Notes: generated by a model not told the origin, from the sequence alone. A stretch of 64,000 bases of DNA from Mesorhizobium sp. J428 (GCF_024699925.1 NZ_JAJOMX010000001.1:5184001-5248000); one strand, 5' to 3'; positions 55,567-64,000 are shown, counted from the stretch's first letter. Made by a program: numbers and translations.

Positions 55567-56532
55567 TCATGCCGCGAACGCCCTCTCCGCGACGCGCCGG
55601 ATCAGCGCGACGACCTGCTCGCGCGCCCAGTATTGCGGGTGGTGGCCGATGCCCTCGACCGTCTCGAAATCGAGCCCTTTGATACGCGGCGCGAACGCTT
55701 CGCCGTTCTCACGCCAGTCCAGCACCTTGTCCGCCGTGCCGAACACCATGCCGGCCGGCATGTCGATCTCTTCGAAGCGCTTCGCCAGCGCCGGTATGTC
55801 GTCGCCCACCGAGACGAGATCGGCGACCATGTTGTAGAAGTGGCCGGGCCTGAGCCCGAGCTCGCCGCCGCCCTCGGTCATATAGTCCAGCGGCGTCTCC
55901 TGCGGGCCGAAGACATAAGCGAGCGTGGCCGGCGCGACCTTCAGCGCGGCGGGGATCGCCACGGTGTTGGCGATCAGCCAGCGCTTAAGCGGCGAGGTGA
56001 TGTAGATCGGCGCCATCTCCGGCGGGATCCCCTCGCGCGGCCTGGTCAGCGCCGAGATCAGCACGATGCCTGAGATCTTGTCGGGATGGTTCAGCGCCAA
56101 GGTCAGCGTGATCATCCCGCCCAGCGAATGGCCGACGACCAGCGGCTTCTCCGGCCCAAGTTTCTCGATGAACTTGGCGATCAGCGCCGCCTGCGCCGGC
56201 AGGGCAGCGCTCGCTCCCGCCGCGCGCGTCGAATAGCCTGCGCCGGGCCGATCGAGCGCGATCAGCCGGTAGCCGGGGATGCGCCCGCTGAACAGCGGAT
56301 GGCGGAAATGGTGCAGCGTGCCGCCGAAGCCGTGCACGAACAGGATCGGCCTGCCCTCGCCTTCCTCGACATAATGGATGCGGTTGCCGTCGATCTCGAC
56401 GAATTTGCCCCGCGCCGGCACCAGCCGCTCGGCCCGGCGCGCGATCGTCTGGGTCTGCCAGACATACCAGCCCGTGACCGCCAGCACCGCGACCAGGAGG
56501 AGAACGACGAGCCAGAGAAGGATGGTGGTCAA
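55567..56532 (-). CDS. Membrane-anchored alpha/beta hydrolase
   Basis: A 321-residue protein with an N-terminal membrane helix (TILLWLVVLLLVAVLAVTGW). The fold has the family triad: oxyanion FVHGFGGTLHHF, nucleophile Ser in VVGHSLGGMITLT, acid in VFGTADKVLDW and late His in EGIGHHPQYW. ALDRPGAGYSTRAAG follows the oxyanion. It converges on tRNA-Leu, the stop lying 2 bp from the tRNA's 3' end. Resembles epoxide hydrolase/haloalkane-type or lipase-type hydrolases; substrate unknown. Confidence 0.85.
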   Translation of the reverse strand: MTTILLWLVVLLLVAVLAVTGWYVWQTQTIARRAERLVPARGKFVEIDGNRIHYVEEGEGRPILFVHGFGGTLHHFRHPLFSGRIPGYRLIALDRPGAGYSTRAAGASAALPAQAALIAKFIEKLGPEKPLVVGHSLGGMITLTLALNHPDKISGIVLISALTRPREGIPPEMAPIYITSPLKRWLIANTVAIPAALKVAPATLAYVFGPQETPLDYMTEGGGELGLRPGHFYNMVADLVSVGDDIPALAKRFEEIDMPAGMVFGTADKVLDWRENGEAFAPRIKGLDFETVEGIGHHPQYWAREQVVALIRRVAERAFAA

Positions 56533-56606
56533 GATGCCGCTCCGCGGATGGGACGCGGCATTGGTAATTCATCTTTCGCAACCGCGAAACAGGCCGCGAA
56601 TGCGAA

Positions 56607-56630
56607 AACGGGCGGCCAGAGCCGCCCGTT
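56607..56630 (-). terminator. Intrinsic terminator on the minus strand
   Basis: AACGGGCGGC (56607-56616) and GCCGCCCGTT (56621-56630) form a perfect 10-bp stem with a 4-nt loop; on the minus strand TT at the stem end and two more T follow. It is oriented to end transcripts from wrbA after they cross the repeat at 56689-56832. Confidence 0.75.
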
Positions 56631-56688
56631 CCTCAAGCCTGCTTCACGAGGTGCAGGACAAGGGCCCCCGCCCGTCTGCACGACCTCG

Positions 56689-56832
56689 GAGACTGTTTCG
56701 AAATTCGCTCTGGCGAGTCAGCTGGTGGTGGTTTCGAGAACCGGAGCGCAGCGGACATTTGGGTCCGTGAGCACCGGAAGCGCAGAAAACGCCATCAGAT
56801 GGCCGCCAGAGCAGAATTTTCCAAACAGTCTC
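56689..56832 (+). repeat. MITE-like element, copy 1
   Basis: A 144-bp noncoding element. The left end GAGACTGTTTCGAAATTC continues GCTCTGGCG; the right end is CGCCAGAGCAGAATTTTCC then AAACAGTCTC. These are near-perfect inverted repeats of about 27 bp. Copy 2 lies at 61263-61420 in the same orientation with high identity, apart from an internal insertion. No coding frame. The right end overlaps the stop codon of wrbA (56831-56833). It has the form of the mosaic intergenic repeats of Rhizobiales; whether a helper transposase exists cannot be seen here. Confidence 0.85.
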
Positions 56833-57430
56833 AGCCGTGCAGCTTGATCGCGATCTCAGCCAGCCGCTTGCCCTGGAACTTCGCGCCTTCCAGCTCCTGC
56901 GCCGAAGGCTGCCGCGAGCCGTCCGTGTCGGAGGTGGTGGTCATGCCGTAGGGCGAGCCGCCGCGCACGACATCGTTGCCCGACTGGCCCTGATAGGCAT
57001 AGCTCAGCGGCACGATGATCATGCCGTGATGCTGCAGCGACCACTGCGCCTGGACGATCGACAGCTCCGCGCCGCCGTGCTGGGTCGCCGTCGACGACAT
57101 CACGGTCGCGACCTTGTTCAGGAGTGCGCCCTTGGCCCAGAGCGGGCCGGTCTGGTCGAGGAAGTTCTTCATCTGCGCCGCCATCGCGCCGTAACGGGTG
57201 GCGAAAGCCAGCACGATGCCGTCATACTGGTCGAGTTCCAGCGGCTCGGCGATCGGCGCGTCCTGGTCGAGCTTGTAGTAGGCGGCCTTGGCCACCGCTT
57301 CCGGAACCAGTTCCGGCACGCGCTTGATCGTCACCGCGGCGCCTGCTTCCTTCGCGCCCTCGGCGGCGGCCTTCGCCATCGCTTCCGTGTGGCCCCAGCT
57401 CGAATAGTAGAGCACCAGTACCTTTGCCAT
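56831..57430 (-). CDS. wrbA: NAD(P)H:quinone oxidoreductase, WrbA family
   Basis: A 199-residue flavodoxin-fold enzyme that reduces quinones by two electrons with FMN. The FMN phosphate loop is [20 protein letters not shown], then [20 protein letters not shown] and FMN-contact [17 protein letters not shown]; the [20 protein letters not shown] region is diagnostic. Length is typical. Cytosolic or membrane-peripheral, oxidative-stress protective. The stop TGA uses the terminal bases of the repeat at 56689-56832. Divergent from the CinA-type gene. Confidence 0.95.
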   Translation of the reverse strand: MAKVLVLYYSSWGHTEAMAKAAAEGAKEAGAAVTIKRVPELVPEAVAKAAYYKLDQDAPIAEPLELDQYDGIVLAFATRYGAMAAQMKNFLDQTGPLWAKGALLNKVATVMSSTATQHGGAELSIVQAQWSLQHHGMIIVPLSYAYQGQSGNDVVRGGSPYGMTTTSDTDGSRQPSAQELEGAKFQGKRLAEIAIKLHG

Positions 57431-57614
57431 CGTCGTCTCCTGTGTCTCGTGTCTTGTCGTCCGCCGCTCGGGACCGACGCTTCGCCGTGATTTAGCCCCT
57501 TTGGCACCCCTTGCGTAACAACGGTGTCGCCGACAGATCGTTCACCGTTTGCGACCCATTGCCGGCTGGGCGCATCGGCGCTACGAGACGCTGGCCGAGC
57601 GAAAGGATGCGACG

Positions 57615-58355
57615 TTGAGCGAAATCGTGACTGCCGCGATGATGGTGATCGGGGACGAGATCCTCTCCGGCCGCACCAAGGACAAAAACATCGGCCACCT
57701 CGCCGACGTGATGACCGCCATCGGCATCGACCTGAAAGAGGTCCGCATCGTCCCCGACGAGGAGGACGAGATCGCCGCGGCGGTCAACGCGCTGCGGGCG
57801 AAATACACCTACGTCTTCACCACCGGCGGCATCGGCCCGACGCATGACGACATCACGGCCGATTCGATCGCCAAAGCCTTCGGCGTCCCCTGCGACTACG
57901 ACGCGAAGGCGTATAAAATGCTCGAGGAGAGCTACGCCGCCCGCGGCTTCGAATATACCGACGCACGCAAGCGCATGGCGCGCATGCCCGTCGGCGCCGA
58001 GCACATCGACAATCCCGTTTCGCTGGCTCCCGGCTTCAGGATCGGCAACGTGCATGTCATGGCCGGCGTGCCGGCGATCTTCCAGGCGATGCTCGACAAC
58101 GTCGTCCCGACGCTGCATGGCGGCGCGGTGATGCTGTCCGAGACGGTTCACTGCCCCTATGGCGAGGGCACGATCGGCACCCAGCTTGGCGAGATCCAGA
58201 AGGCCAATCCGGACACGATCATCGGTTCCTACCCGAAATATCTCGACGGCAAGTTCTGGACCGAGCTCGTCGTGCGTTCCCGCTCGCCGCAAAGCCTCGC
58301 CAAGGCAAAGGCCGAGGTCGAGGCCATGCTCGCCGCGATCGCCGCGCCGGCCTGA
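57615..58355 (+). CDS. CinA-type competence/damage-inducible domain protein (molybdopterin-binding-like)
   Basis: A 246-residue MoCF_BD-domain protein, annotated in relatives as competence/damage-inducible protein A. MVIGDEILSGRTKDKNIGHL, VFTTGGIGPTHDDITADSIA and KRMARMPVGAEHIDNPVSLA are typical. TTG 57615 is the likely start: AAAGGA lies 7 nt upstream and the family opens at this position; an ATG 66 nt upstream adds residues without homology. Only the N-terminal CinA domain is present, without the C-terminal nicotinamide-nucleotide amidohydrolase. Function is uncertain: possibly pyrophosphatase or molybdopterin-related. Confidence 0.9.
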   Translation: MSEIVTAAMMVIGDEILSGRTKDKNIGHLADVMTAIGIDLKEVRIVPDEEDEIAAAVNALRAKYTYVFTTGGIGPTHDDITADSIAKAFGVPCDYDAKAYKMLEESYAARGFEYTDARKRMARMPVGAEHIDNPVSLAPGFRIGNVHVMAGVPAIFQAMLDNVVPTLHGGAVMLSETVHCPYGEGTIGTQLGEIQKANPDTIIGSYPKYLDGKFWTELVVRSRSPQSLAKAKAEVEAMLAAIAAPA

Positions 58356-58469
58356 GCGTTTTCCTGCCGATTCCCGGTGGATGCGACGCGCAAACCCTTG
58401 CGAGATCTCGGAAAGTTCCCGCTAATCCCGGCTGCATTCCTGAGCTTCAAGCCAAGCGGAGTGCGTCCC

Positions 58470-58970
58470 ATGTCCCTGCCCGAAAAAGCCTTCCCGGTCT
58501 CGTGGGACCAGTTCCATCGCGACGCCCGCGCGCTTGCCTGGCGGCTTGCCGGCATCAATGGCGGCCAGTGGAAGGCGATCGTCTGCATCACGCGCGGCGG
58601 CCTGGTGCCCGCCGCCATCATCTCGCGCGAGCTCGGCATCCGCGTCATCGAGACCGTCTCGGTGGCCTCGTACCACGACTACACCTCGCAGGGAGAACTG
58701 AACGTTCTGAAGGAGATTACGTCCTCGCTCACCGAGAATGACGGCGAGAACGTTCTGATCGTCGACGACCTGACCGACACCGGCAAGACCGCCGCTGTGG
58801 TGCGCGCGATGCTGCCCAAGGCGCATTTCGCCGCCGTCTACGCCAAGCCGAAGGGAAAACCGATGGTCGATACCTATATAACGGAGGTCAGCCAGGACAC
58901 CTGGATCTACTTCCCCTGGGATATGGGCTTCACATACCAGAAGCCGATTTCAGAGGATCATCGCGGCTGA
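58470..58970 (+). CDS. gpt: Xanthine(-guanine) phosphoribosyltransferase
   Basis: A 166-residue purine-salvage enzyme that attaches ribose phosphate from PRPP to xanthine, guanine or hypoxanthine. The PRPP loop is [14 protein letters not shown]; base-binding and start segments are [20 protein letters not shown] and [18 protein letters not shown]; the tail [15 protein letters not shown] is usual. GCGGAG is 8 nt before ATG 58470. It may be transcribed with the preceding CinA-type gene. It complements adenine deaminase in purine salvage. Confidence 0.93.
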   Translation: MSLPEKAFPVSWDQFHRDARALAWRLAGINGGQWKAIVCITRGGLVPAAIISRELGIRVIETVSVASYHDYTSQGELNVLKEITSSLTENDGENVLIVDDLTDTGKTAAVVRAMLPKAHFAAVYAKPKGKPMVDTYITEVSQDTWIYFPWDMGFTYQKPISEDHRG

Positions 58971-59088
58971 ACCCATGCCGCGGGCGCGAAAATCGTAAGC
59001 TTCGCGCAGGGTTTGCGCTTTATTATCAGCGCACTATCTGTATGTTTCGTAAGCTGGCAAACAAGAAGGCGACCATCGAAGCACCGGA

Positions 59089-59580
59089 ATGTTGATTTCT
59101 TATTCGACCCGCAGGAGACTTTTGGAACGCGCCCGCCAGTTCTTTGGCGGCATGCCGTGCCGGGTCCAGGTCGCCGCTCTTCCCTGGCGGCTGTCCGGCG
59201 GCGACGTCGAGATCCTGCTGGTGACGAGCCGGGGCACCGGCCGCTGGGTCCTGCCGAAGGGCTGGCCGGAGTCGTCCGAGAAGCTATGCGAAGCGGCCGC
59301 GCGCGAAGCGGCCGAGGAAGCCGGTCTGTCAGGCGGCGTTTCGGAGCGCGAGGCCGGCACGTTCTACTACGACAAGGTGCTGAATTCGGGCCTCGAATGG
59401 CATTGCGAGGTGCATGTCTTCCCGCTTGAGGTCGACTCGCTTGCCGACAAGTGGCCAGAGATGAAGAAACGCAAGCGGCGGTGGTTTCGCGCCGCGGATG
59501 CCGCAAGGCTCGTCGCCGAGCCGGATCTCGGTGAGTTGATCCAGCGCTTCGGCGCCAATCCACGACAAATCGCAGCCTGA
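59089..59580 (+). CDS. NUDIX hydrolase
   Basis: A 163-residue NUDIX protein. The full Nudix box is intact (GX5EX7REUXEEXGU), seen as GWPESSEKLCEAAAREAAEE followed by AGL. Before it lies PCRVQVAALPWRLSGGDVEI and LLVTSRGTGRWVLPKGWPE. The PKGxxE form and the late KRKRRWFRAADAARL resemble DIPP-type (diphosphoinositol polyphosphate-like) or Ap4A pyrophosphohydrolases. Start ATG 59089 lacks a strong ribosome site, so the N-terminus is tentative. Cytosolic; substrate unknown. Confidence 0.9.
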   Translation: MLISYSTRRRLLERARQFFGGMPCRVQVAALPWRLSGGDVEILLVTSRGTGRWVLPKGWPESSEKLCEAAAREAAEEAGLSGGVSEREAGTFYYDKVLNSGLEWHCEVHVFPLEVDSLADKWPEMKKRKRRWFRAADAARLVAEPDLGELIQRFGANPRQIAA

Positions 59581-59646
59581 CGCCGTGACACGGAACGGCA
59601 GAGGTTGCCCCTCGGGGTGATCTGCCCTATCGCGCTTCCTGTCGCC

Positions 59647-59669
59647 GGCCGGATCTTCGACATCCGGCC
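59647..59669. repeat. Perfect hairpin upstream of the phosphate transporter gene
   Basis: GGCCGGAT (59647-59654) and ATCCGGCC (59662-59669) pair around CTTCGAC, 29 bp before ATG 59699. No T-run follows. It could be an operator or a leader structure; nothing identifies a binder. Confidence 0.4.
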
Positions 59670-59698
59670 CGAAGTCCCCTCTTCGATGGATCTGCCCC

Positions 59699-61264
59699 AT
59701 GGCGCTTCCCGCCGAACTCACCCGCAAGGACACGCTCGACAAGGATCTCGACAAGATCGCCTCCGTCGAGGAGGCTGCGAGCGTGCTGTCGCGCGGGCTG
59801 GTGGCTCCCGGTCTCGCGCTCCTCTTCATCGTGTTCGCAGCGGTCGCGGCGTCGATCTACGTGATGGGCCAGCCGGGAGCGGTGGTGATCGTCGCGGCGG
59901 CGGCGATCGGCGGCTACATGGCGCTGAACATCGGCGCCAACGACGTCGCCAACAATGTAAGCGCAGCTGTCGGCGCCCGTGCGCTCACGCTGGGCAGCGC
60001 CCTGGTGCTGGCGGCGATCTTCGAAACCGCCGGCGCCCTGATCGCCGGCGGCGACGTGGTCGAGACGATATCCAAGGGAATCATCGATCCTCGGCTGGTA
60101 AGCGATCCCAACGTCTTCATCAGGCTGATGCTCGGGGCGCTCATCTCCTCGGCCCTGTGGGTCAATCTGGCCACCTGGATCGGCGCGCCGGTCTCGACCA
60201 CGCATGCCGTTGTTGGCGGCGTCGTGGGCGCGGGCATCGCGGCTGCTGGAGTTGGCTCTGTCGACTGGAGCATCATGGGCGCTATTGCGGCCTCGTGGGT
60301 CGTCTCGCCGCTCGCCGGCGGTATCGTGGCGGCGCTGTTCCTCTTCTTCATCAAGTCGACCATCATCTACCAGGACGACAAGCTCACCGCCGCGCGGCGC
60401 TGGGTGCCGGTGCTCATCGCCATCATGGCCGGCTCCTTCACCACCTATCTCGCCAGCAAGGGTCTCAACCATGTCGTGACCTTCGACGGCTGGACGCTGG
60501 CGGCTCTCGGTCTGGGCTCCACGGCGCTCTTCTGGGTGCTGTCGCACAGGTTCGTGGCGCTCCAGTCGCGCGGCATGGAGAACCGCAACCAGTCGCTGCG
60601 CAAGCTGTTCCGGCTGCCGCTGGTCATCTCGGCGGCCCTGCTCTCCTTCGCCCATGGCGCCAACGATGTGGCGAACGCCGTCGGCCCGCTGGCGGCGATC
60701 GTCTCGACCGCGCAGGGCGGCGACGTCGAGACCGCGGTCGGCATCCCCTTCTGGGTGATGCTGATCGGCGCGGCGGGCATCTCGATCGGTCTGCTGCTCT
60801 TCGGACCCAAGCTCGTGCGCATGGTCGGCGAGCAGATCACCAAGCTCAACCCGATGCGCGCCTTCTGCGTCGCGCTGTCGGCCGCGCTCACCGTCATCAT
60901 CGCCTCGGCGATGGGCATGCCGGTCAGCTCCACCCATATTGCGGTCGGCGCCGTTTTCGGCGTCGGCTTCTTCCGCGAATGGTACACGGCCAATTCGCCA
61001 CGCCGGCGCGCCTATCTCGAGCGCAAGATGGCGCGCCGCCGCGCCGAGCGCGAGGCATCCGCCGGGGCGATCGCGGACGTGCTGGCCGATGAGGCCGATC
61101 TCGACAACGCGGGCGCCCCACCGATCTCCCGCGAAGAAATCTCCCGCCGCAATCTTGTCCGCCGCGCCCATGTTCGCACCATCGTCACCGCGTGGGTGAC
61201 CACGGTGCCCGCCTCGGCCCTGCTGGCGATCGGCGCGTTCCATCTCATCGGCCTGGTATTCTGA
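59699..61264 (+). CDS. pit: Inorganic phosphate transporter, Pit family
   Basis: A 521-residue inner-membrane symporter of the PiT/PHO4 family. The duplicated signature GANDVANN appears as ALNIGANDVANNVSAAVGA and FAHGANDVANAVGPLAAIV. APVSTTHAVVGGVVGAGIAA and SSTHIAVGAVFGVGFF are the conserved paired segments. About ten helices and a long basic cytosolic loop near residues 430-475 (RKMARRRAERE). Its stop TGA at 61262-61264 overlaps the left end of the second repeat copy. Low-affinity metal-phosphate uptake is inferred from the family. Confidence 0.95.
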   Translation: MALPAELTRKDTLDKDLDKIASVEEAASVLSRGLVAPGLALLFIVFAAVAASIYVMGQPGAVVIVAAAAIGGYMALNIGANDVANNVSAAVGARALTLGSALVLAAIFETAGALIAGGDVVETISKGIIDPRLVSDPNVFIRLMLGALISSALWVNLATWIGAPVSTTHAVVGGVVGAGIAAAGVGSVDWSIMGAIAASWVVSPLAGGIVAALFLFFIKSTIIYQDDKLTAARRWVPVLIAIMAGSFTTYLASKGLNHVVTFDGWTLAALGLGSTALFWVLSHRFVALQSRGMENRNQSLRKLFRLPLVISAALLSFAHGANDVANAVGPLAAIVSTAQGGDVETAVGIPFWVMLIGAAGISIGLLLFGPKLVRMVGEQITKLNPMRAFCVALSAALTVIIASAMGMPVSSTHIAVGAVFGVGFFREWYTANSPRRRAYLERKMARRRAEREASAGAIADVLADEADLDNAGAPPISREEISRRNLVRRAHVRTIVTAWVTTVPASALLAIGAFHLIGLVF

Positions 61265-61420
61265 GAGACTGTTTCGAAATTCGCTCTGGCGAGTCAGCTG
61301 GTGATGGTTTTCGGGGTCGCCGCAGGCGACGAGCGGAGCGGACATTTGGATCCGTGAGCACCGGAAGCGCAGAAAACGCCGTCAGATGGCCGCCAGAGCA
61401 GAATTTCCAAACAGTCTCTC
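61263..61420 (+). repeat. MITE-like element, copy 2
   Basis: A 158-bp element in the same orientation as copy 1 (56689-56832). Left end GAGAGACTGTTTCGAAATTC, right end GGAAATTCTGCTCTGGCG (as reverse complement) closing CAGTCTCTC. It differs from copy 1 by an internal GC-rich insertion near 61314 and a few substitutions. The left end overlaps the pit stop codon. No frame encodes a credible protein. Confidence 0.85.
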
Positions 61421-61983
61421 AGCCGGCCGACAGTCCCCATTATCCACATGCATCCCCCACAAGATGTTGTGGTCATAAATCTCGCATAAACGAATCGTTG
61501 ACCTCCCCTCGCGAGTCGTTTCATATCGGTCATGCGCTCGTGTTGAGGGCGCGGCGCGGGCTCCGGCCCAAGCCAGTTCTTCCCCGATTTGATGCGTTTC
61601 CCGACGATCGAGGCCGCTTTCCAGCGGTGCGCTCGGCTGAGGATCTCGTGTGCCTTCCGGGCTCGGGAAAATGGACGAAATTGATTGGCGTAAAGAGGTT
61701 GTTAACACTATATTTAGTGTTTGCGGGGGATAGTCGACACCAGATAAGGGATAAGTCTCGCAAGATGAGACTCACCTGAATCGGTGACGGAAGAGGGCCG
61801 CAAGAGGGTTTCGACCGCCGCGCAGCCGCCTCTGTGAAGGTGGGCCGCGACGGAGCGGAACAGGACGGCGGAGAGGCGTTGCGGACCTTCGGGACCGCGA
61901 CGGATGCAGCCAGGGCAGCATCGCGGAATCGTGAGGACGAATTCTGTGGATGACGCTATATTTGGGGACTGAAGGACGAAGAC
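61421..61983. other. Long leader region upstream of nrdJ
   Basis: 563 bp without a convincing gene between the second repeat and nrdJ. It contains a candidate -35/-10 pair, TTGACC (61498-61503) and TCATAT (61521-61526, 17-bp spacer), an NrdR box, and five GANTC sites at 61492, 61513, 61769, 61778 and 61926. Short frames on both strands lack ribosome sites. I checked for a cobalamin riboswitch, expected for a B12 enzyme, and saw no GCTGCCCCCGCAACTG-type core. Confidence 0.6.
61705..61720. promoter_or_regulatory. NrdR box
   Basis: ACACTATATTTAGTGT matches the NrdR consensus (ACAC, AT-rich core, GTGT) with perfect outer arms. NrdR represses ribonucleotide reductase genes when dATP/ATP is high. 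It lies 264 bp before the nrdJ start. Only one strong box is seen, whereas boxes usually come in closely spaced pairs. Confidence 0.8.
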
Positions 61984-64000
61984 GATGCGGATCGAACGGC
62001 GCTTCACCAAGGACGGACAGTCTGCCTATACGGAGATCGAATTCCGTAAGGCCCTATCCGAGATCAAGAACCCCGACGGCTCGGTGGTCTTCCGCCTGGC
62101 CGACATCGACGTGCCGGCTCAGTTCAGCCAGGTGGCGACGGACGTGCTGGCGCAGAAGTATTTCCGCAAGGCCGGCGTGCCCGCGCGCCTGAAGAAGGTC
62201 GAGGAGAACGACGTCCCCTCCTTCCTGTGGCGCTCCGTGCCCGACGAGGCCGAGCTCGCCAAGCTGCCCGAGAACGAGCGCTACGGCTCCGAGACCGACG
62301 CCCGCCAGGTCTTCGACCGTCTCGCCGGCACCTGGACCTACTGGGGCTGGAAGGGCGGCTATTTCGCCTCCGAGGCTGACGCCAGCGCCTTCCGCGACGA
62401 GCTCGCCTACATGCTCGCCACCCAGCGCGTCGCCCCCAACTCGCCGCAGTGGTTCAACACCGGCCTGCACTGGGCCTACGGCATCGACGGCCCCGGCCAG
62501 GGCCATTTCTACGTCGACCCCTTCACCGGCAAGCTCACCAAGTCGAAGTCGGCCTATGAGCATCCGCAGCCGCATGCCTGCTTCATCCAGTCCGTCGCCG
62601 ACGACCTCGTCAACGAGGGCGGCATCATGGACCTGTGGGTGCGCGAGGCGCGCCTGTTCAAATACGGCTCCGGCACCGGCTCCAACTTCTCGCATCTGCG
62701 CGGCGAGGGCGAAAAGCTCTCCGGCGGCGGCCGCTCGTCGGGCCTGATGTCCTTCCTCAAGATCGGCGACCGCGCCGCGGGCGCCATCAAGTCGGGCGGC
62801 ACCACCCGCCGCGCGGCCAAGATGGTCGTCGTCGACATCGACCATCCCGACATCGAGGACTACATCGACTGGAAGGTGAAGGAGGAGCAGAAGGTCGCTT
62901 CCCTCGTCACCGGCTCCAAGATCGTCAAGAAGCACATGACCGCCGTCATGAAGGCCTGCGTCAACTGCGACGGCCCGGACGGCGACTGCTACGACCCCAA
63001 CCGCAACCCCGCCCTCAAGCGCGCCATCAAGGACGCCAAGAAGGACGGTGTGCCGGAGAACTACGTTCAGCGCGTCATCCAGTTCGCGAAGCAGGGTTAC
63101 ACCTCGATCGAGTTCAAGACCTACGACACCGACTGGGATTCGGAGGCCTACCTCACCGTCTCAGGCCAGAACTCCAACAACTCCGTCTCGCTGAAGGACG
63201 ATTTCCTGCGCGCCGTCGAGACCGACGGGTCGTGGAACCTCACCGCCCGCAAGGACGGCAAGGTGGTCAAGACGCTGAAGGCCCGCGAGCTGTGGGAAAA
63301 GATCGGCTACGCCGCCTGGGCGTCGGCCGATCCGGGCCTCCACTTCAACACGACGATGAACGACTGGCACACCTGTGCGTCGGCCGGTGCGATCCGGGCG
63401 TCCAACCCGTGCTCGGAATACATGTTCCTCGACGACACGGCCTGCAACCTCGCCTCGATCAACCTTTTGCCCTACCGCCTGCATGGCGGCGACATCGACA
63501 TCGCGGCCTACGAGCACACCGTTCGCCTGTGGACCATCGTGCTCGAGATCTCGGTCATGATGGCGCAGTTCCCCTCGAAGGAGATCGCCAAGCTCTCCTA
63601 CGAATACCGCACGCTCGGCCTCGGCTATGCCAATATCGGCGGCCTGCTGATGACCAGCGGAATCCCCTACGACTCCGCCGAGGGCCGCGCCATCTGCGCC
63701 GGCCTCACCTCGATCATGACCGGCGTCGCCTACGCCACCTCGGCCGAGATGGCCGGCGAGCTCGGCGCCTTCCCGGACTATGAGCGCAACGCCGCCAACA
63801 TGCTGCGTGTCATGCGCAACCATCGCCGCGCCGCCTATGGCGAGGCCGCCGGCTACGAGGCGCTCTCGGTCAATCCGGTGCCGCTGGTCCATGCGGACCT
63901 GAAGCAGGCCGCACTCGGCGAGCATGCCAGGACCGCCTGGGACCGCGCCATCGCGCTCGGCGAAAAGAACGGCTACCGCAACGCCCAGGCCACCGTCATC
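61984..64000 (+). CDS. nrdJ: Vitamin B12-dependent ribonucleotide reductase (3' end beyond window)
   Basis: The first 672 codons of a class II reductase that makes deoxyribonucleotides with adenosylcobalamin, independent of oxygen. N-terminal segment MRIERRFTKDGQSAYTEIEF; RVAPNSPQWFNTGLHWAYGI and HACFIQSV match the NrdJ substrate and Cys region; the active-site segment SGQNSNNSVSL and RASNPCSEYMFLDDTACNLA (NPCSE with the radical-site Cys) are present. AAGGA lies 8 nt before ATG 61984. Controlled by NrdR through the upstream box, with GANTC sites suggesting cell-cycle methylation control. The C-terminal redox cysteines are outside the window. Confidence 0.96.

Noticed and set aside
59597..59626. 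Imperfect hairpin GGCAGA...TCTGCC after the NUDIX gene
   Set aside because: The stem is interrupted and no T-run follows, so it does not qualify as a terminator.
61953..61968. ACGCTATATTTGGGGA as a second NrdR box
   Set aside because: Only about 12 of 16 positions agree and the right arm is poor. The distance from the strong box (about 248 bp) does not fit paired boxes.
61421..61983. Cobalamin riboswitch upstream of the B12-dependent reductase
   Set aside because: None of the conserved B12-element core sequence or its pairing partners was found on the plus strand.
56533..61983. An insertion sequence with transposase between or around the two repeat copies
   Set aside because: All genes between the copies (wrbA, CinA-type, gpt, NUDIX, pit) are housekeeping type; no transposase or integrase is encoded.

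Overview
The window looks like chromosome of a high-GC alphaproteobacterium of the order Rhizobiales, most likely near the Phyllobacteriaceae (Mesorhizobium, Aminobacter, Nitratireductor and relatives). The basis is the GC-rich wobble usage, DUF3126 and DUF1127 small proteins, a twin cold-shock-domain protein, a B12-dependent ribonucleotide reductase behind an NrdR box, and several GANTC sites upstream of it. It opens inside an ankyrin-repeat gene and closes inside nrdJ. I see no rRNA, CRISPR array, insertion sequence with a transposase, prophage or plasmid gene. One tRNA is present, tRNA-Leu(TAA).

Layout. 0-9 kb: Tas-like aldo/keto reductase, a frameshifted Rieske oxygenase, a CorC-type membrane protein, an exported molybdopterin oxidoreductase with its cytochrome b, a DUF1624 acyltransferase/methyltransferase pair, and cysE. 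9-20.8 kb: mostly single enzymes (crotonase-fold protein, glyoxalase I, pccB, SGNH hydrolase, CDGSH protein) mixed with small domain-of-unknown-function proteins. 20.9-31.4 kb: a frameshifted cyclopropane-fatty-acid synthase, a periplasmic nucleotidase, then a nitrogen-linked block made of a 1059-residue ammonium-transporter/HAMP/PAS/GGDEF/EAL fusion, an Lrp regulator and alanine dehydrogenase. 31.4-34.7 kb: a minus-strand sulfur and amino-acid operon (cysK, an AlaX-type editing protein, 3-mercaptopyruvate sulfurtransferase, a frameshifted GNAT). 35-45.5 kb: MFS transporter, DEAD-box helicase, an AT-flanked phospholipase-D-fold protein, threonine dehydratase, TrkH and a lipoprotein hydrolase. 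45.6-54.5 kb: adenine deaminase, then a DctB/DctD-type two-component system directly followed by a complete tripartite tricarboxylate transporter (tctC, tctB, tctA) and an overlapping orphan gene. 54.5-64 kb: exonuclease III, tRNA-Leu, wrbA, a CinA-type protein, gpt, a NUDIX hydrolase, a Pit phosphate transporter and nrdJ.

Three things deserve the most attention. First, the ammonium-transporter fusion keeps the transporter's gate and twin-histidine residues and also the catalytic residues of both c-di-GMP domains, so it reads as an ammonium-responsive c-di-GMP switch. Second, a roughly 145-158 bp MITE-like element with near-perfect terminal inverted repeats occurs twice (56.7 and 61.3 kb), and in both places one terminus coincides with a gene's stop codon. 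Third, seven otherwise well conserved genes carry 1-2 nt frame disruptions. Two share the same octamer and several touch a tyrosine TAC codon. This pattern suits systematic sequencing or assembly error better than true gene decay, and it should be settled before any of these genes is called broken.
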